Shown piece after piece: positions 1-10,059 of a stretch of DNA of 64,000 nt. Origin of the DNA: Apium graveolens (taxonomy: Eukaryota > Streptophyta > Magnoliopsida > Apiales > Apiaceae); NCBI RefSeq assembly GCF_009905375.1, contig NC_133648.1, positions 311,442,565 through 311,506,564 on the forward strand, in the 5' to 3' direction. A model generated the notes under the pieces. It saw only the letters and a list, made by a program, of their open reading frames with translations, searched no databases and was not told where the DNA came from. The position numbers and the translations under genes are program-made. Numbering within the stretch: position 1 is the first letter of the stretch; each line of letters begins with the position of its first letter.

Positions 1-3000
1 ATTTGTTTAATATAATTTTTCCTATTAATGTGAAGACAAATATACTAAAGTAAGCATTATCTTACAATTCAATTACATAAACAAAATGAAATAAATATTT
101 GATTTTTAAAGTCGGGTTATTTATCTATCTATATTATTATTTTAAATACGAAACTTTATTGTTCTTCCATCAATTACATAATTTCCTTTTCTTAAAAAAT
201 AATAATATTTTACTGAATTGCCCTTACTTATTAATATCTAACCAATTACCTTTGTAAGTAAAACACGTTGCCACTTTTATTTTCATTAAATAAAACAACT
301 CTTTATCTACAAATATTTTAGACAAACCTTTTTAATTTATACATTTTGTAACTAAAATATGTTGTCTTTTTTTATTTTCTCCAAATTAAACAAATCTTTC
401 TCTAATATATTATGGACAATTCTTTTTAATATATGTTGATTATCTATTTATCAATCAATCTATCTTCTATAATATTTATCTATTTATTTCTATTATATTA
501 AAGATGAAATATTAGAAATTTTAGTACGGTACCTCTTTTTTGGTACACGCGCTGAATTTATTAAATTACCCTTATTCTACTTAAAAATTTTACTGGCTTT
601 GGGAATCAAATTATAATAGAAAAAGATATAAAATTTGTTTTTAACTATAACACATTAGCTTTTTTATTTCTCCCAAATAAAACAATTTCTCTAAATATCA
701 CGGACAAGTTTATTTAATAACATATAATAATAATATTATAACCACTAATAACTAACAAACAACAACCACTAATAACTAATAAATTACTTTTTTCAGCTAC
801 TTAATTGTTTATTTAATTTAATGATTGTTTTACTTAAAGACTTTGTTAAGCTTGTTAACTATAGCAATCCATAAATTCTTAATTGCTTTACATGAACAAC
901 TTAGCATCATCATCATTATTACTTCAGAACAACAACAATCCCATCTCATCATTTAAAATATTGCAAAAACTCTTTGTTCTTAAAATAATGAAGTCAAAAT
1001 ATAAAAGACGAAACATTGAAAGTTTTGGTACGATACCTGTTTTTTGGTACACACAAAATTTATTTAATTACCCTTATTTTATTTAAAAGTTTTATTAGCC
1101 TAAGTAATCAAATTATAATAGAAAAAGAAATAAAAATTGTTTTCAACTATAACACGTTACCTTTTTTTAATTCTCTAAATTAAAACAATTTCTCTAAATA
1201 TCACGGACAAGTTTATTTAATAAAATAGAATGTTAATATTATAACCACTAATAGCTAATAAATTATATTTTTCAACTACATAATTGTTTATTTTATTTAA
1301 TTATTGTTTAAATTAATGACTTTGCTAATCTACTTTACTTTATCAATCCATAAATTCTTATCTCCTTTACAAAAATAACTTATTATCATCATCTTTATTC
1401 CATGACAAAAACAACAATCTCATCCCTTCATTTATGACAATAAAGAAAACATTTGTTCTTCAAACAATACAAAAGTCAAAACCATATGCACCCCAAACAA
1501 GTAATCGTCTCATATATATTTTGTACGGGTCGATAATAAAAAAATATTTGTTTTATATAATTGTTTCTATTAATGTAAAGACAAATATACTTAAAATAAA
1601 TATTATCTTACAATTCAATTACATAAATAAAATAAAATAAATATTTGATTTTTGAAGTCGAGTTATTTATCTATATATATTATTATATTAAATACGAAAC
1701 TTTATTGTTCTTCCATCAGTTACATAATTGCCTTTTCTTAAAAAATAATAATAATTTACTAAATTGCCCTTACTTATTAATATTTAACCAATTACCTTTA
1801 TAAGTAAAACACGTTGCCACTTTTATTTTCACCAAATAAAACAACTCTTTCTCTACAAGTATTTTAGACCAATCTTTTTAATTTATACATTTTGTAAGTA
1901 AAATATGTTGTCTTTTTTATTTTCTCCAAATTAAAAAAAAAAATTCTCTAAAATATTATGGACAATTTTTTTTAATATATGCTGATTATCTATCTATTAA
2001 TCGATCTATCTTCTATAATATTTATCTATCTATTACTATTATATAAAAGACGAAATATTATAAATTTTGGTACAGTGCATCTTTTTTGGTACACGCTGAA
2101 TTTATTAAATTACCCTTATTTTACTTAAATGTTTTATTAGCCTTGGGAATCAAATTATAATAGAAAAAGATATAAAATTCGTTTTCAACTATAACACGTT
2201 AGCTTTTTTATTTCTCATAAATAAAACAATTTCTCTAAATATCACGGACAAGTTTATTTAATAAAATAGAATAATAATATTATAACCACTAATAAATAAT
2301 AAACAACAACCACTAATAACTAATAAATTACCTTTTTCAGCTACTTAATTGTTTATTTAATTAATGATTGTTTTACTTAAAGACTTTGTTAAGTTTCTTG
2401 ACTATAGCAATCCATAAATTCTTAACTGCTTTACAAGAACAATTTAGCATTATCATCCTTATTACTTGAGAACAACAACAATCTCATCTAATTATTTAAA
2501 ATAATGCAAAAACCTTTTGTTCTTAAAATAATGCGAAAGTCAAAATATAAAAGACGAAATATTGAAAGTTTTGGTACGGTACCTGTTTTTTTGGCACACG
2601 CAAAATTTATTTAATTACCCTTATTTTATTTAAAAGTTTTATTAGCCTAAGTAATCGAATTATAATAGAAAAAGAAATAAAAATCGTTTTCAACTATAAC
2701 ACGTTATCTTTTTTTTAATTATCTCAATTAAAACAATTTCTCTAAATATCACGGGCAAATTTATTTAATAAAATAGAATGATAATATTATAAGCACTAAT
2801 AACTAATAAATTATATTTTTCAACTACTTAATTGTTTATTTTATTTGATTATTGTTTAACTTAAAGACTTTGCTAATCTACTTGATTTTATCAATCCATA
2901 AATTCTTAACTCCTTTACAAAAATAACTTAGTATCATCATCCTTATTATATGACTAAAACAACAATCTCATCCATTCGTTTAAGACAATGCAGAAAACAT

Positions 3001-3575
3001 TTGTTCTTAAAACAATGCAAAAGTCAAAACCATATGCATCCATAACCAGTAGTTGTCTCATATATATTTTGTACGGGTCTATAATAAAAAAAATATTTGT
3101 TTTATATAATTTTTTCTATTAATGTAAAGACAAATATACTTAAAATAGACATTATCTTATAATTCAATTACATAAACAAAATAAAATAAATATTTGATTT
3201 TTGAAGTCGAGTTATTTATCTATCTATATTATTATATTAAATACAAAACTTTATTGTTCTTCTTTCAGTTACATAATTGCCTTTTCTTAAAAAATAATAA
3301 TATTTTACTCAATTATCCTTAATTATTAATATCTAACCAATTACCTTTATAAGTAAAATACGTTGCCTCTTTTATTTTCACCAACTAAAACAACTCTTTC
3401 TCTACAAATATTTTAGACAACTCTTTTTAATTTATACATTTTGTAAGTAAAATATGTTGTCTTTTTTATTTTCTCCAAATATAAAAAATCTTTCTCTAAA
3501 CTATTATGGACAATTCTTTTTAATATATGTTGATTATCTATCTATCAATCGATCTATCTTCTATAATATTTAGAC
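1..3575. repeat. AT-rich tandem array, ~1.55 kb unit
   Basis: The stretch beginning ATTTGTTT at position 1 recurs at about 1546 and 3095, giving periods of about 1545 and 1549 bp. The first two units are full length. The third stops being alignable near 3575, and the array may continue left of the window. Landmarks recurring in each unit include a GTACGGGTC-like word just before the unit start, a TACGAAACTTTATTG-like block and an AACACGTT block. Copies differ by scattered substitutions and small indels, so the array is not recent. No credible coding region is present; the short ORFs are chance. The TCTATATTATTA and GTACGGGT-like words resemble plant Helitron ends, so a Helitron-derived satellite is possible but unproven. 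Confidence 0.85.
500..1500. repeat. Internal ~0.5 kb subrepeats of the 1.55 kb unit
   Basis: Within the first unit, the block starting near 502 (AAGATGAAATATTAGAAA, then GGTACC, TTTTTTGGTACAC, a TTACCCTTATT word, ATAACACATTAGC and TCACGGACAAG) is followed about 501 bp later, near 1003, by a diverged copy with the same landmarks in the same order. A third, more distant relative (TACGAAACTTTATTG ... AACACGTTGCC ... AAAACAACTCTTT) lies near 140-400. The 1.55 kb unit therefore reads as a trimer of an ancestral ~0.5 kb monomer. The same pair recurs near 2050 and 2550. Confidence 0.7.
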
Positions 3576-3996
3576 TATTATATTGAAGACGGAACAATAA
3601 AAGTTTGGTTGGTAGTCAGTCTAGTCACACACTGTAATAGTAATATTTAAAATAAAATACTCTCATAAAATATATATTCACAACAGAATTATAATATGTC
3701 TAATGATTTGGGTTAAACAAAATTATACTATTGATCAAATCTTAAATAAAAAAATAAAAATAACTACATGTAGTTAATTGGATTTTAGGCTCAGGAAAAA
3801 TAATAAAATAATAGACTATTGATCCCGCTAAAACATTATATTATTGGACCGGGCTAAAATAAAATAAAAATTTGAAAGAAAATTGGTCGATATATATATT
3901 ATTCTTTGGGTCTAAAACAAAATAATATTCACCCCGGGCTAAAATAAAATTAAACAAAAACTAAGTATATTTAGCTGGATTTAATTGATATAATGG
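3576..3996. other. AT-rich intergenic stretch, nothing coding seen
   Basis: This separates the tandem array from the first LTR element. It holds two similar CCGGGCTAAAATAAAAT words (near 3849 and 3934) and no ORF or recognisable gene. It is probably the pre-insertion flank of the element starting at 3997. Confidence 0.6.
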
Positions 3997-4780
3997 TGTA
4001 ACGACTGGGATTTTCGCTATGTACTTATATGATTAGAATATAGTTTTAGTGCTGTTACGTGGATTTATGTGTATAATAAAAAGGTTAAATGATTTTGTGT
4101 TTTATGTATAATTTCTGTAAAAAAGTAAAAGGAAACGTGAGATAACTCGTTCCAGTTTGATAAGTCAGTGAAGACATAAGATACGTGGATTGTCGGGCCG
4201 TCAGGTTGAACGGAACCCGTAATATAAAAAGGGAATTAAATGAAAAAGGGAATAATGTGTTTAAGTGTACGAAGGTGAATTATGTTTGATGTGTCTATGT
4301 AAATATATGTTAGTTGATGGTTACGTGTGTGAATCTGTGATTTATGGGTTTTACATGTTTTTAAAAGAATTTAGTTAGTAAAATAATGATTATTTTGATC
4401 CTTATATATTTTAATAAAATAAGCAGAATATGATCAAGGTGTGAAATTTATTTTATTACCCTTAGAATAATCCCATAGACTTTTAAAAAATAATAGTTGG
4501 ATTGAATTTGACATTTTGATATTTTAAAATGATTTATCAGAGTTTATTTTTGTTATTGGAGATTTATTTGTAAAATTCATAATAAATATTTTATTCGCTC
4601 AAAAATTTATTTAAAAATATGGGTGAATAGCTAATTTTATATTTTATTTTATAAAAATAAAATTTTAGTTATTTGCATTTTGTGTGAAAATAAATAAGTA
4701 TATTATTATGTTTTGGGGCATTAACAAAAGTAGAAAAAGAAAAGTTGGAATTTCCAAATTACTAAATTGCCCCTAAATTG

Positions 4781-4792
4781 TATATATATATA
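4781..4792 (+). promoter_or_regulatory. Candidate TATA box of the E1 LTR promoter
   Basis: An alternating TATATATATATA tract is followed immediately by a strongly pyrimidine-rich run (CTCC/CTCT words, about 4793-4855), the layout of a plant TATA box with a CT-rich leader. In an LTR this would mark the U3/R boundary, leaving about 2.8 kb of R-U5. Confidence 0.5.
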
Positions 4793-5059
4793 CCCCCTCC
4801 ACTCCTCCTCTCCCATTCCTCTCTCTCTCTTCACACTCTCTCTCCTCTAACTCTATTCGATTCTCTTATCAAACTCAATTCTAATTTAGGATTTGAGTTC
4901 CTTTCATCTTGTATATATACATACATGGTTGCATATATGTGTGTGTGTGTCAGTATTTGATTCGGTAATGAACCCTCCCAGGTTCTTGTTCTTGATTCGG
5001 GTTTTGGTTTGTTTATGCAGAGAATTAGGTGATGAATGCTTGCATGTGATTGTTAGATG

Positions 5060-5165
5060 GATTTTTGAGAAATCGGCGAGGTTTCATCGAAGAAAACCCC
5101 GAATGGGGCATCTCCGAGACCTTGCCGCCGCCGGTGATGAACTCCGTTGAGCCGACGGTGGACTA
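5060..5165. other. GC-rich island inside the AT-rich E1 LTR
   Basis: This roughly 100-bp stretch contains GCCGCCGCCGG and GAGCCGACGG words and is far richer in GC than the rest of the LTR. It is either part of the transcript leader or a captured exon fragment. The overlapping 85-codon ORF (4893-5150) has no recognisable domain and I do not call it a gene. Confidence 0.35.
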
Positions 5166-6676
5166 TGATGCTTGTATGAATCCTGCCATGATTATTCAAA
5201 TTCAATTAGTTGATGCATGGTGATTTAGTGTGAAATTTGAAGTAATCGATTTTGAGTATTGATTTTTATAAAGTCGAATCACGTGTTTTAAACTTGATTT
5301 ATCGATTTTAGATTATGCATGTTAGTATTCTTGAAATATTCGATTTTTAAAAGGATTATTGGGTTCGTTTTAATTGTTAAATTCAGTTGAGATGATTCTA
5401 GTCCATGAATTTTGGTTCAAATATGTTTAAGTGAAGAATTTCCATATTTGATTTAAAATTGGTATTACTAGGTTCAAAATTCTGAATAATTCGATTCTAA
5501 TTATTTGATTAAGTTCAGATATGTGTGATGGTAAGATATAAAACTAGGGTCGATTGATTTTGAGATGACATATGTTAAGATGAAAGTTGCATGTTATAGT
5601 TTGATTCAGTATAGGGAATTGCATGTTACTTATTTTTTTTATTTTTTTTTGCTAAGTACAAACTGCTAAAGGTTTAGTTAATTGTTGTATTTGACCAAAA
5701 GGGTTAACGTATTTGTGAATACGTCATGCCCGATTTTTGAAAAGAAAGTGTATATATATATAAAGTATGGACGTAAAGTTTTGGTTATAAAGGAATGTGC
5801 CCGGTTAGTTGAATTCGTGAATATGTGATTACTTGCTATGCGTAAAAGATCTAGTTAATTGTTGATCTAAAGCGTATAAAGGTGTAACCTATTACGTGTT
5901 ATGTGTGGTATATATAAGATAAGCGGATATCGCAATTGGGATAGAAGTTAGACGTTCTGAGAAATTTCGTAAATCGATTAAGTTTCTAATTAGGGTTTGT
6001 TTCATAATTGTAGATTTGAAAAGCGAAGGCATTCAAGATAGGAGCAGAAAAGAGGTCCTATGTGGCAGTAGCTTGTATACCGTGAAATAGGAAAGCTATC
6101 TGAGGCAAGTAACTCTGCCTTCTATTATTAATTGATTACAGAGAGATTATTGTTGATGCCATGCACTGATAGAGTAAAGAGTCCCCGTAAAACTTGTTAT
6201 TGATTCTTGTGATAACCCTATTATTGTTCCTTGTGATAAACTCGTTATCAATCCTGGTGACAAACCCCAATAGTAACCCCCTTGGTTCAAGTAAACCCTA
6301 TATTTGTATTTTGTTAACTTATGATCCTTTGACCCTAAGAGAGTCTTAATGAACCTTTCAAATGTTATATCTTGTTAACCTATATTCCTTTGATAACCCC
6401 TTGTGCCTTATTGATGCGTCGTTCTTTGAAACTATCATGAGCACGACCTTGGTATACCCTGTTTAACATTTGATCATTATCATTAACTTACGATCCCTGT
6501 TTACATTCAATTTGTTCACTTTCTTTGAATTCTTGAATTGAACTTAAGAATGATTTTCGACTTGAATGGGTCCAAATGATTTCACATACTTGGTAATGTT
6601 AAAACAAACTTAGTCAATCCTTCTATACTTCTAGTATAAGGGTTTTCCAAATGAATTCCTGATGAATTGGATAAAG

Positions 6677-6731
6677 ACGTAAGAGGCTAGTGGGACTAGT
6701 CTAGTCACGTAGGAGGCTAGCGGGGCTAGTC
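6677..6731. repeat. Two-copy 30-bp direct repeat in the E1 LTR
   Basis: ACGTAAGAGGCTAGTGGGAC at 6677 is repeated 30 bp on, at 6707, as ACGTAGGAGGCTAGCGGGGC. This is a short minisatellite. Short GGCT-containing repeats of similar period also sit in the unrelated-looking 4.2 kb LTRs further right. Confidence 0.6.
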
Positions 6732-7615
6732 AAATATAAAGGCCGAAATAATGCCATAGGTACCTTAATGACCAGATAAGGTTAGTAAGGGCTGATCACT
6801 CGTATTATATTTAAAGATGGATATTACAATCAAAGGTTCTTTAGTATTTTTTTAAAAAGAGAAAATGTATATATTTGATAAAGTAGTTTCCTTCTTTTAA
6901 TTGAAATAAAACAGATTGAATTGTATCTTCTTTAAAGTTATGAAATTTGATCGAGAACCCAGTCACTTTACTTTGTTATTGATTCTCGAAGCTTGAATGG
7001 TTGCTTCCTTTAAACCGAGAAACTCTTTGAGAACCCCTTTATTGATTTGTGATGAATGTCGGCTTTCTCCCAACTTTGAATCTTGAAAGTCCGAGAACCT
7101 CTTTCAACACCTTTACCTAGCCATTAATAGAATACCGCCACCTAGAGTTTTGAAAGTAGAATGCCTTTATTATGTTGATATTTAGAATAGTTAAATAGTT
7201 ACTTGCTGAGCCTTTTTGCTCATTTATTTGCTTTGATCTAACAATGATAGTTAAGCAAGATGATGGCCAGACTTAGGCGCACCGCTCGCAAGAGCATTCC
7301 TGGAGGTCCCAATCGTGTTGTGGGATTTCAGATGCCAGAGCAGGTATGTGAGCAAGCGATAATAAGTTGGTGGGAAGTGTATTAGCTGAATCAGATACTT
7401 TTGGGTTATCTGTCGATTCTAAGTCGGAATCGAATAATTTAAATTTATTTATATTTTGGGTTATAATAATTATATTCTGGTTGGTATTTTGTCTCATACT
7501 TTATCCTGTTTAGATCCTGTTAGTTTCGGGGTTTTTTATATTATGTTGTTATTATATTAGTTTATTGTTGTTGTGGGTCCTCATTCCAAACCCCGAGATT
7601 GAGGGCGTCACAAGT

Positions 7616-7627
7616 TGGTATCAGAGC
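7616..7627 (+). other. Primer binding site of E1 (initiator Met tRNA)
   Basis: TGGTATCAGAGC, the standard plant PBS complementary to the 3' end of initiator methionine tRNA, lies 3 nt after the LTR terminus. It primes minus-strand cDNA and fixes both the right LTR boundary and the element's orientation. Confidence 0.9.
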
Positions 7628-7824
7628 TACAAAATCTTATCCCTGAGACAAGTTAGGATAAAAGGGTATGTGGGTAATTAAATATTGCGAGAGTATTCGA
7701 CTCATAAAGAGTTGAGTTAGACTATTAAGTATATTCTAAGTAAAGTAAATAAGTCAAGATAACAATTAGAGTTAGGGCATCGAGTCAGTTGGAAGTTTTA
7801 CTTAACCCTAATGTTATTTCTTGG

Positions 7825-8214
7825 ATGTTATTTTATGGTGGTAGTGATGCTGATTATGAAAATAGTTTGTTACTAGGATCACCTGTAGAGCCCCGGTACA
7901 TTAGTTCAGACCCTGAGGAGGATCCGTCTGAGGACAGTGTTTCCCCTATGCCTGTTCCTTTAATACCAGTACCTGATTCCCCAGAGGTTAGGGCTGATTC
8001 CCCAGCTCCTATGTTTGAGTCCCCAGCTCCCGAAAGAGTGCCTATTGTGCCTGTACCTGCCCATATTAGTGATGATTTGGCCCGGGACCGTAACTTTGTG
8101 TTGACTCGCATACCTAAGTTGAGATCTTTGGTAGACATGTTGGCCCGAAAGTCTAGGTTGCAGATGTCAGTGCCAGAGCCCGAGTGGCGTGTTCGTATTG
8201 AGATGGTGGAGTAG
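7825..8214 (+). pseudogene. Short acidic, Pro-rich ORF after the E1 PBS (gag-leader-like)
   Basis: This is 129 codons from the first in-frame ATG at 7825. The frame is open upstream from about 7789 but without an ATG. The product has an acidic patch (SSDPEEDPSEDS) followed by Pro/Val-rich repeats (PVPLIPVPDSP, FESPAPERVPIVPVP) and a charged helical tail. No zinc knuckle, protease or RT motif is visible. Its position right after the PBS is where gag starts in Ty3/gypsy elements, so it is probably a truncated gag N-terminus. I do not recognise the family. The following sequence is non-coding, then the copia element interrupts at 8997. Confidence 0.45.
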
Positions 8215-8996
8215 GTTTCCCGTAGATGGTTGGATGAGGATCTTCTTGCAGTGATGCTGAGGCCGAGGCCCGCAGAGTTCATAATATTATGCGTTGGATG
8301 ATTTCCGTGTTGAGGGAGATTCTGGATCTCCATGTGTAGTTTGGATGTGAGTTTAGACGGGATATCTGGTAGAGCCCGTAGTTGTTGTTGTTGTATTTTT
8401 TTTCAGCGCCAATAGGTTTTGGGATATTTGGTCAGATGTTGGGATCCTTTTTATGTTGTATTATGATCTATTATAGTGTTGGTTGTGTTGGTAGTAGATA
8501 GGTAGAAGTTAGGGGTATATAGGGGGATATTTTCCTCTGTTTAACCCTGTGATGTTATTGTACCTGATTCCCATAACTTATTGTACTTGAACTATCTATC
8601 TGTGTACCTCCGTTACCTTATTGAGAATCGATAAATTTCATAAACTATCTATCTATGCATCTTGTTTCTATATTACAGAACCCCGAGTTTTATAAACTAT
8701 TTTTCATATCCAGTTTTCCAAGTAATCATATTCAACACCATTGTGATAATATACCTTATTTCATGTGAAAGCCCTAACCGGTGAGTGAATTATGTAGTAA
8801 TAGGATTGTATGCGCAAATGGGTAAAAACTTAAAACCCGAAAAATAATCTCTAAAAGAATCTTTATTGTTATGTATGCCATGCTATTGTATTACTAAATA
8901 ATTGCTCATCAGGTTTATAAAATTTCCACTACCAAATCACCAAGAAGAAGAAACTCAAACTCAAAACCAAGAGCAAAACCAAGACACCCCTATGAT
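8215..8996. other. Remaining E1 internal sequence, non-coding
   Basis: No sustained ORF is seen. The last ~60 bp before the copia insertion are rich in CAAGAA and CAAAAC words and in one frame would encode a Gln/Glu-rich stretch, possibly a gag fragment. The rest of E1, including its 3' LTR, is predicted beyond the right end of the inserted copia element, outside this window. Confidence 0.45.
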
Positions 8997-9069
8997 TGTT
9001 AGGAATATATGTATTAGTTTGATGATAAGTTAAACAAAACACTTAAGTAGAAATCTAGTGTTTGTAGCC

Positions 9070-9421
9070 TCAACGGATAAGACCATCTTGGCTATCCGTT
9101 GATGGAGTAGCTTTACTTAGAAATAAGTTTAGTATTGTAGCACATTTCAGTCTCTGCATTTAAGTTATAATTCTTAAAAGTTGTGGGAAATTATAAGTCA
9201 TGTTGATTACTAGTGGATATGCAAATAGGAGGGCTAATTATAAATATTTCATGCCTTGTAATTTTGTATAAATGAAGTAGTATCAATTGATAGATTAAAG
9301 GCCTTCAACGGATGAGAAAGAAAGCTTCAACGGATGTCTCTAAAGCTTTAACAGATAACATCCATCAACGGATGAGTGCATCAACGGATAAAGCCATCAA
9401 CGGATGAAAGCTTCAACGAAT
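9070..9421. promoter_or_regulatory. TCAACGGAT motif cluster in copia LTR U3
   Basis: Exact 9-mers lie at 9070, 9094 (reverse), 9305, 9327, 9365, 9381 and 9397, with near-copies at 9348 and 9413. The last four (9365, 9381, 9397, 9413) are spaced exactly 16 bp apart. The cluster sits about 250-600 bp upstream of the LTR TATA box. The core AACGG/CCGTT matches the plant MYB core CNGTTR and the AACGG core of MSA elements bound by three-repeat MYB factors. Binding is inference. Confidence 0.7.
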
Positions 9422-9676
9422 GCTCAGTTCAATAGCAGTTGATAGTGACAATTCATAAGCTGACAGAGGCACATGGGTTGACAGAAATAATTGGAATGTG
9501 GTAGCCTCTTGGAGGAATCAAGAAAAAGTAGCATTTCCATTCTGGTGCAAATAAGGAAGTATTCAAAGATTCACAGATTATCTTAGATTGCATTGGATAG
9601 AGAAATGAAGAAGAAGCATGTGAATAACTATTTTATAATTGTATTTTATCTTTGTCTTCACCTGTAAACTTGGTGA

Positions 9677-9684
9677 TATATAAA
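9677..9684 (+). promoter_or_regulatory. TATA box of the copia LTR promoter
   Basis: TATATAAA sits downstream of the motif cluster and about 320 bp before the LTR end, a plausible U3/R boundary position. Confidence 0.6.
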
Positions 9685-10001
9685 CCAAGTAGCGGCTAGT
9701 AATTAGATGTGAATTTTCCAGAGCTGTTTAGAAAAACATAGAGAGAAAATCATCTAGATTTTCTGAAATACACATCTCTGGTGGAACAACAAATCCACCA
9801 GAAAAGTTTTTAAAGCCTTTGTGTTCTTTACATTTGTGTCTTGAATATACATCTGTTTGCACCTGCTCAAAGCAATTCACACACATCTGTTCATTATAAC
9901 ACTTAGCTTTTAAAACTGCTCAAAACTTGAAAAAAGTTTTGAGATTTACATTCAACCCCCCCTTCTGTAAATCTCATTGTTAGTTCCTTGGGAATAACAA
10001 T

Positions 10002-10013
10002 TGGTATCAAAGC
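10002..10013 (+). other. Primer binding site of the copia element
   Basis: TGGTATCAAAGC differs at one position from the canonical TGGTATCAGAGC initiator-Met-tRNA site and starts 2 nt after the LTR end. It fixes the LTR boundary and + orientation. Confidence 0.85.
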
Positions 10014-10059
10014 AAGCTCTTGACATACAAAGAGTTTAAAGATCTATTCTACTAACAAC

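Larger units (their letters stand above)
3997..7612 (+). mobile_element. 5' LTR of outer Ty3/gypsy-like element (E1)
   Basis: The LTR starts TGTAACG and ends CGTCACA, which are near-perfect terminal inverted repeats with the canonical TG...CA. The end is followed after 3 nt by an initiator-Met-tRNA primer binding site. At 3616 bp it is unusually long, as is common in Tekay/Del-type chromoviruses. It contains a TATA tract near 4781 followed by a pyrimidine-rich leader. The matching 3' LTR is not in the window because younger elements have split this one. The start is inferred from the TG and inverted-repeat match, since no second LTR is available to align. Confidence 0.75.
8997..9999 (+). mobile_element. 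5' LTR of the copia element
   Basis: It begins TGTTAGGAAT and ends GGGAATAACA, giving 5-bp inverted termini TGTTA/TAACA and a length of 1003 bp. It is followed by a PBS 2 nt later. The U3 part holds seven exact TCAACGGAT/ATCCGTTGA words, and a TATA box lies at 9677. The 3' LTR is outside the window, so boundaries rest on the termini and the PBS. Confidence 0.85.

Noticed and set aside
883..1086. Short ORFs in the AT-rich array (883-1086, 1434-1640)
   Set aside because: Asn/Lys/Ile/Tyr-rich chance ORFs, not conserved in the other tandem units.
7854..8333. 159-codon minus-strand ORF opposite the E1 gag-like ORF
   Set aside because: Reverse shadow of a low-complexity Pro/Ser-coding stretch with no domain; the + strand ORF has the right place and strand for the element.
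9070..9421. CRISPR-like array from short repeats in the LTR
   Set aside because: 9-bp words in both orientations with 7-nt spacers in a plant retroelement; CRISPR repeats are longer and this context is eukaryotic.
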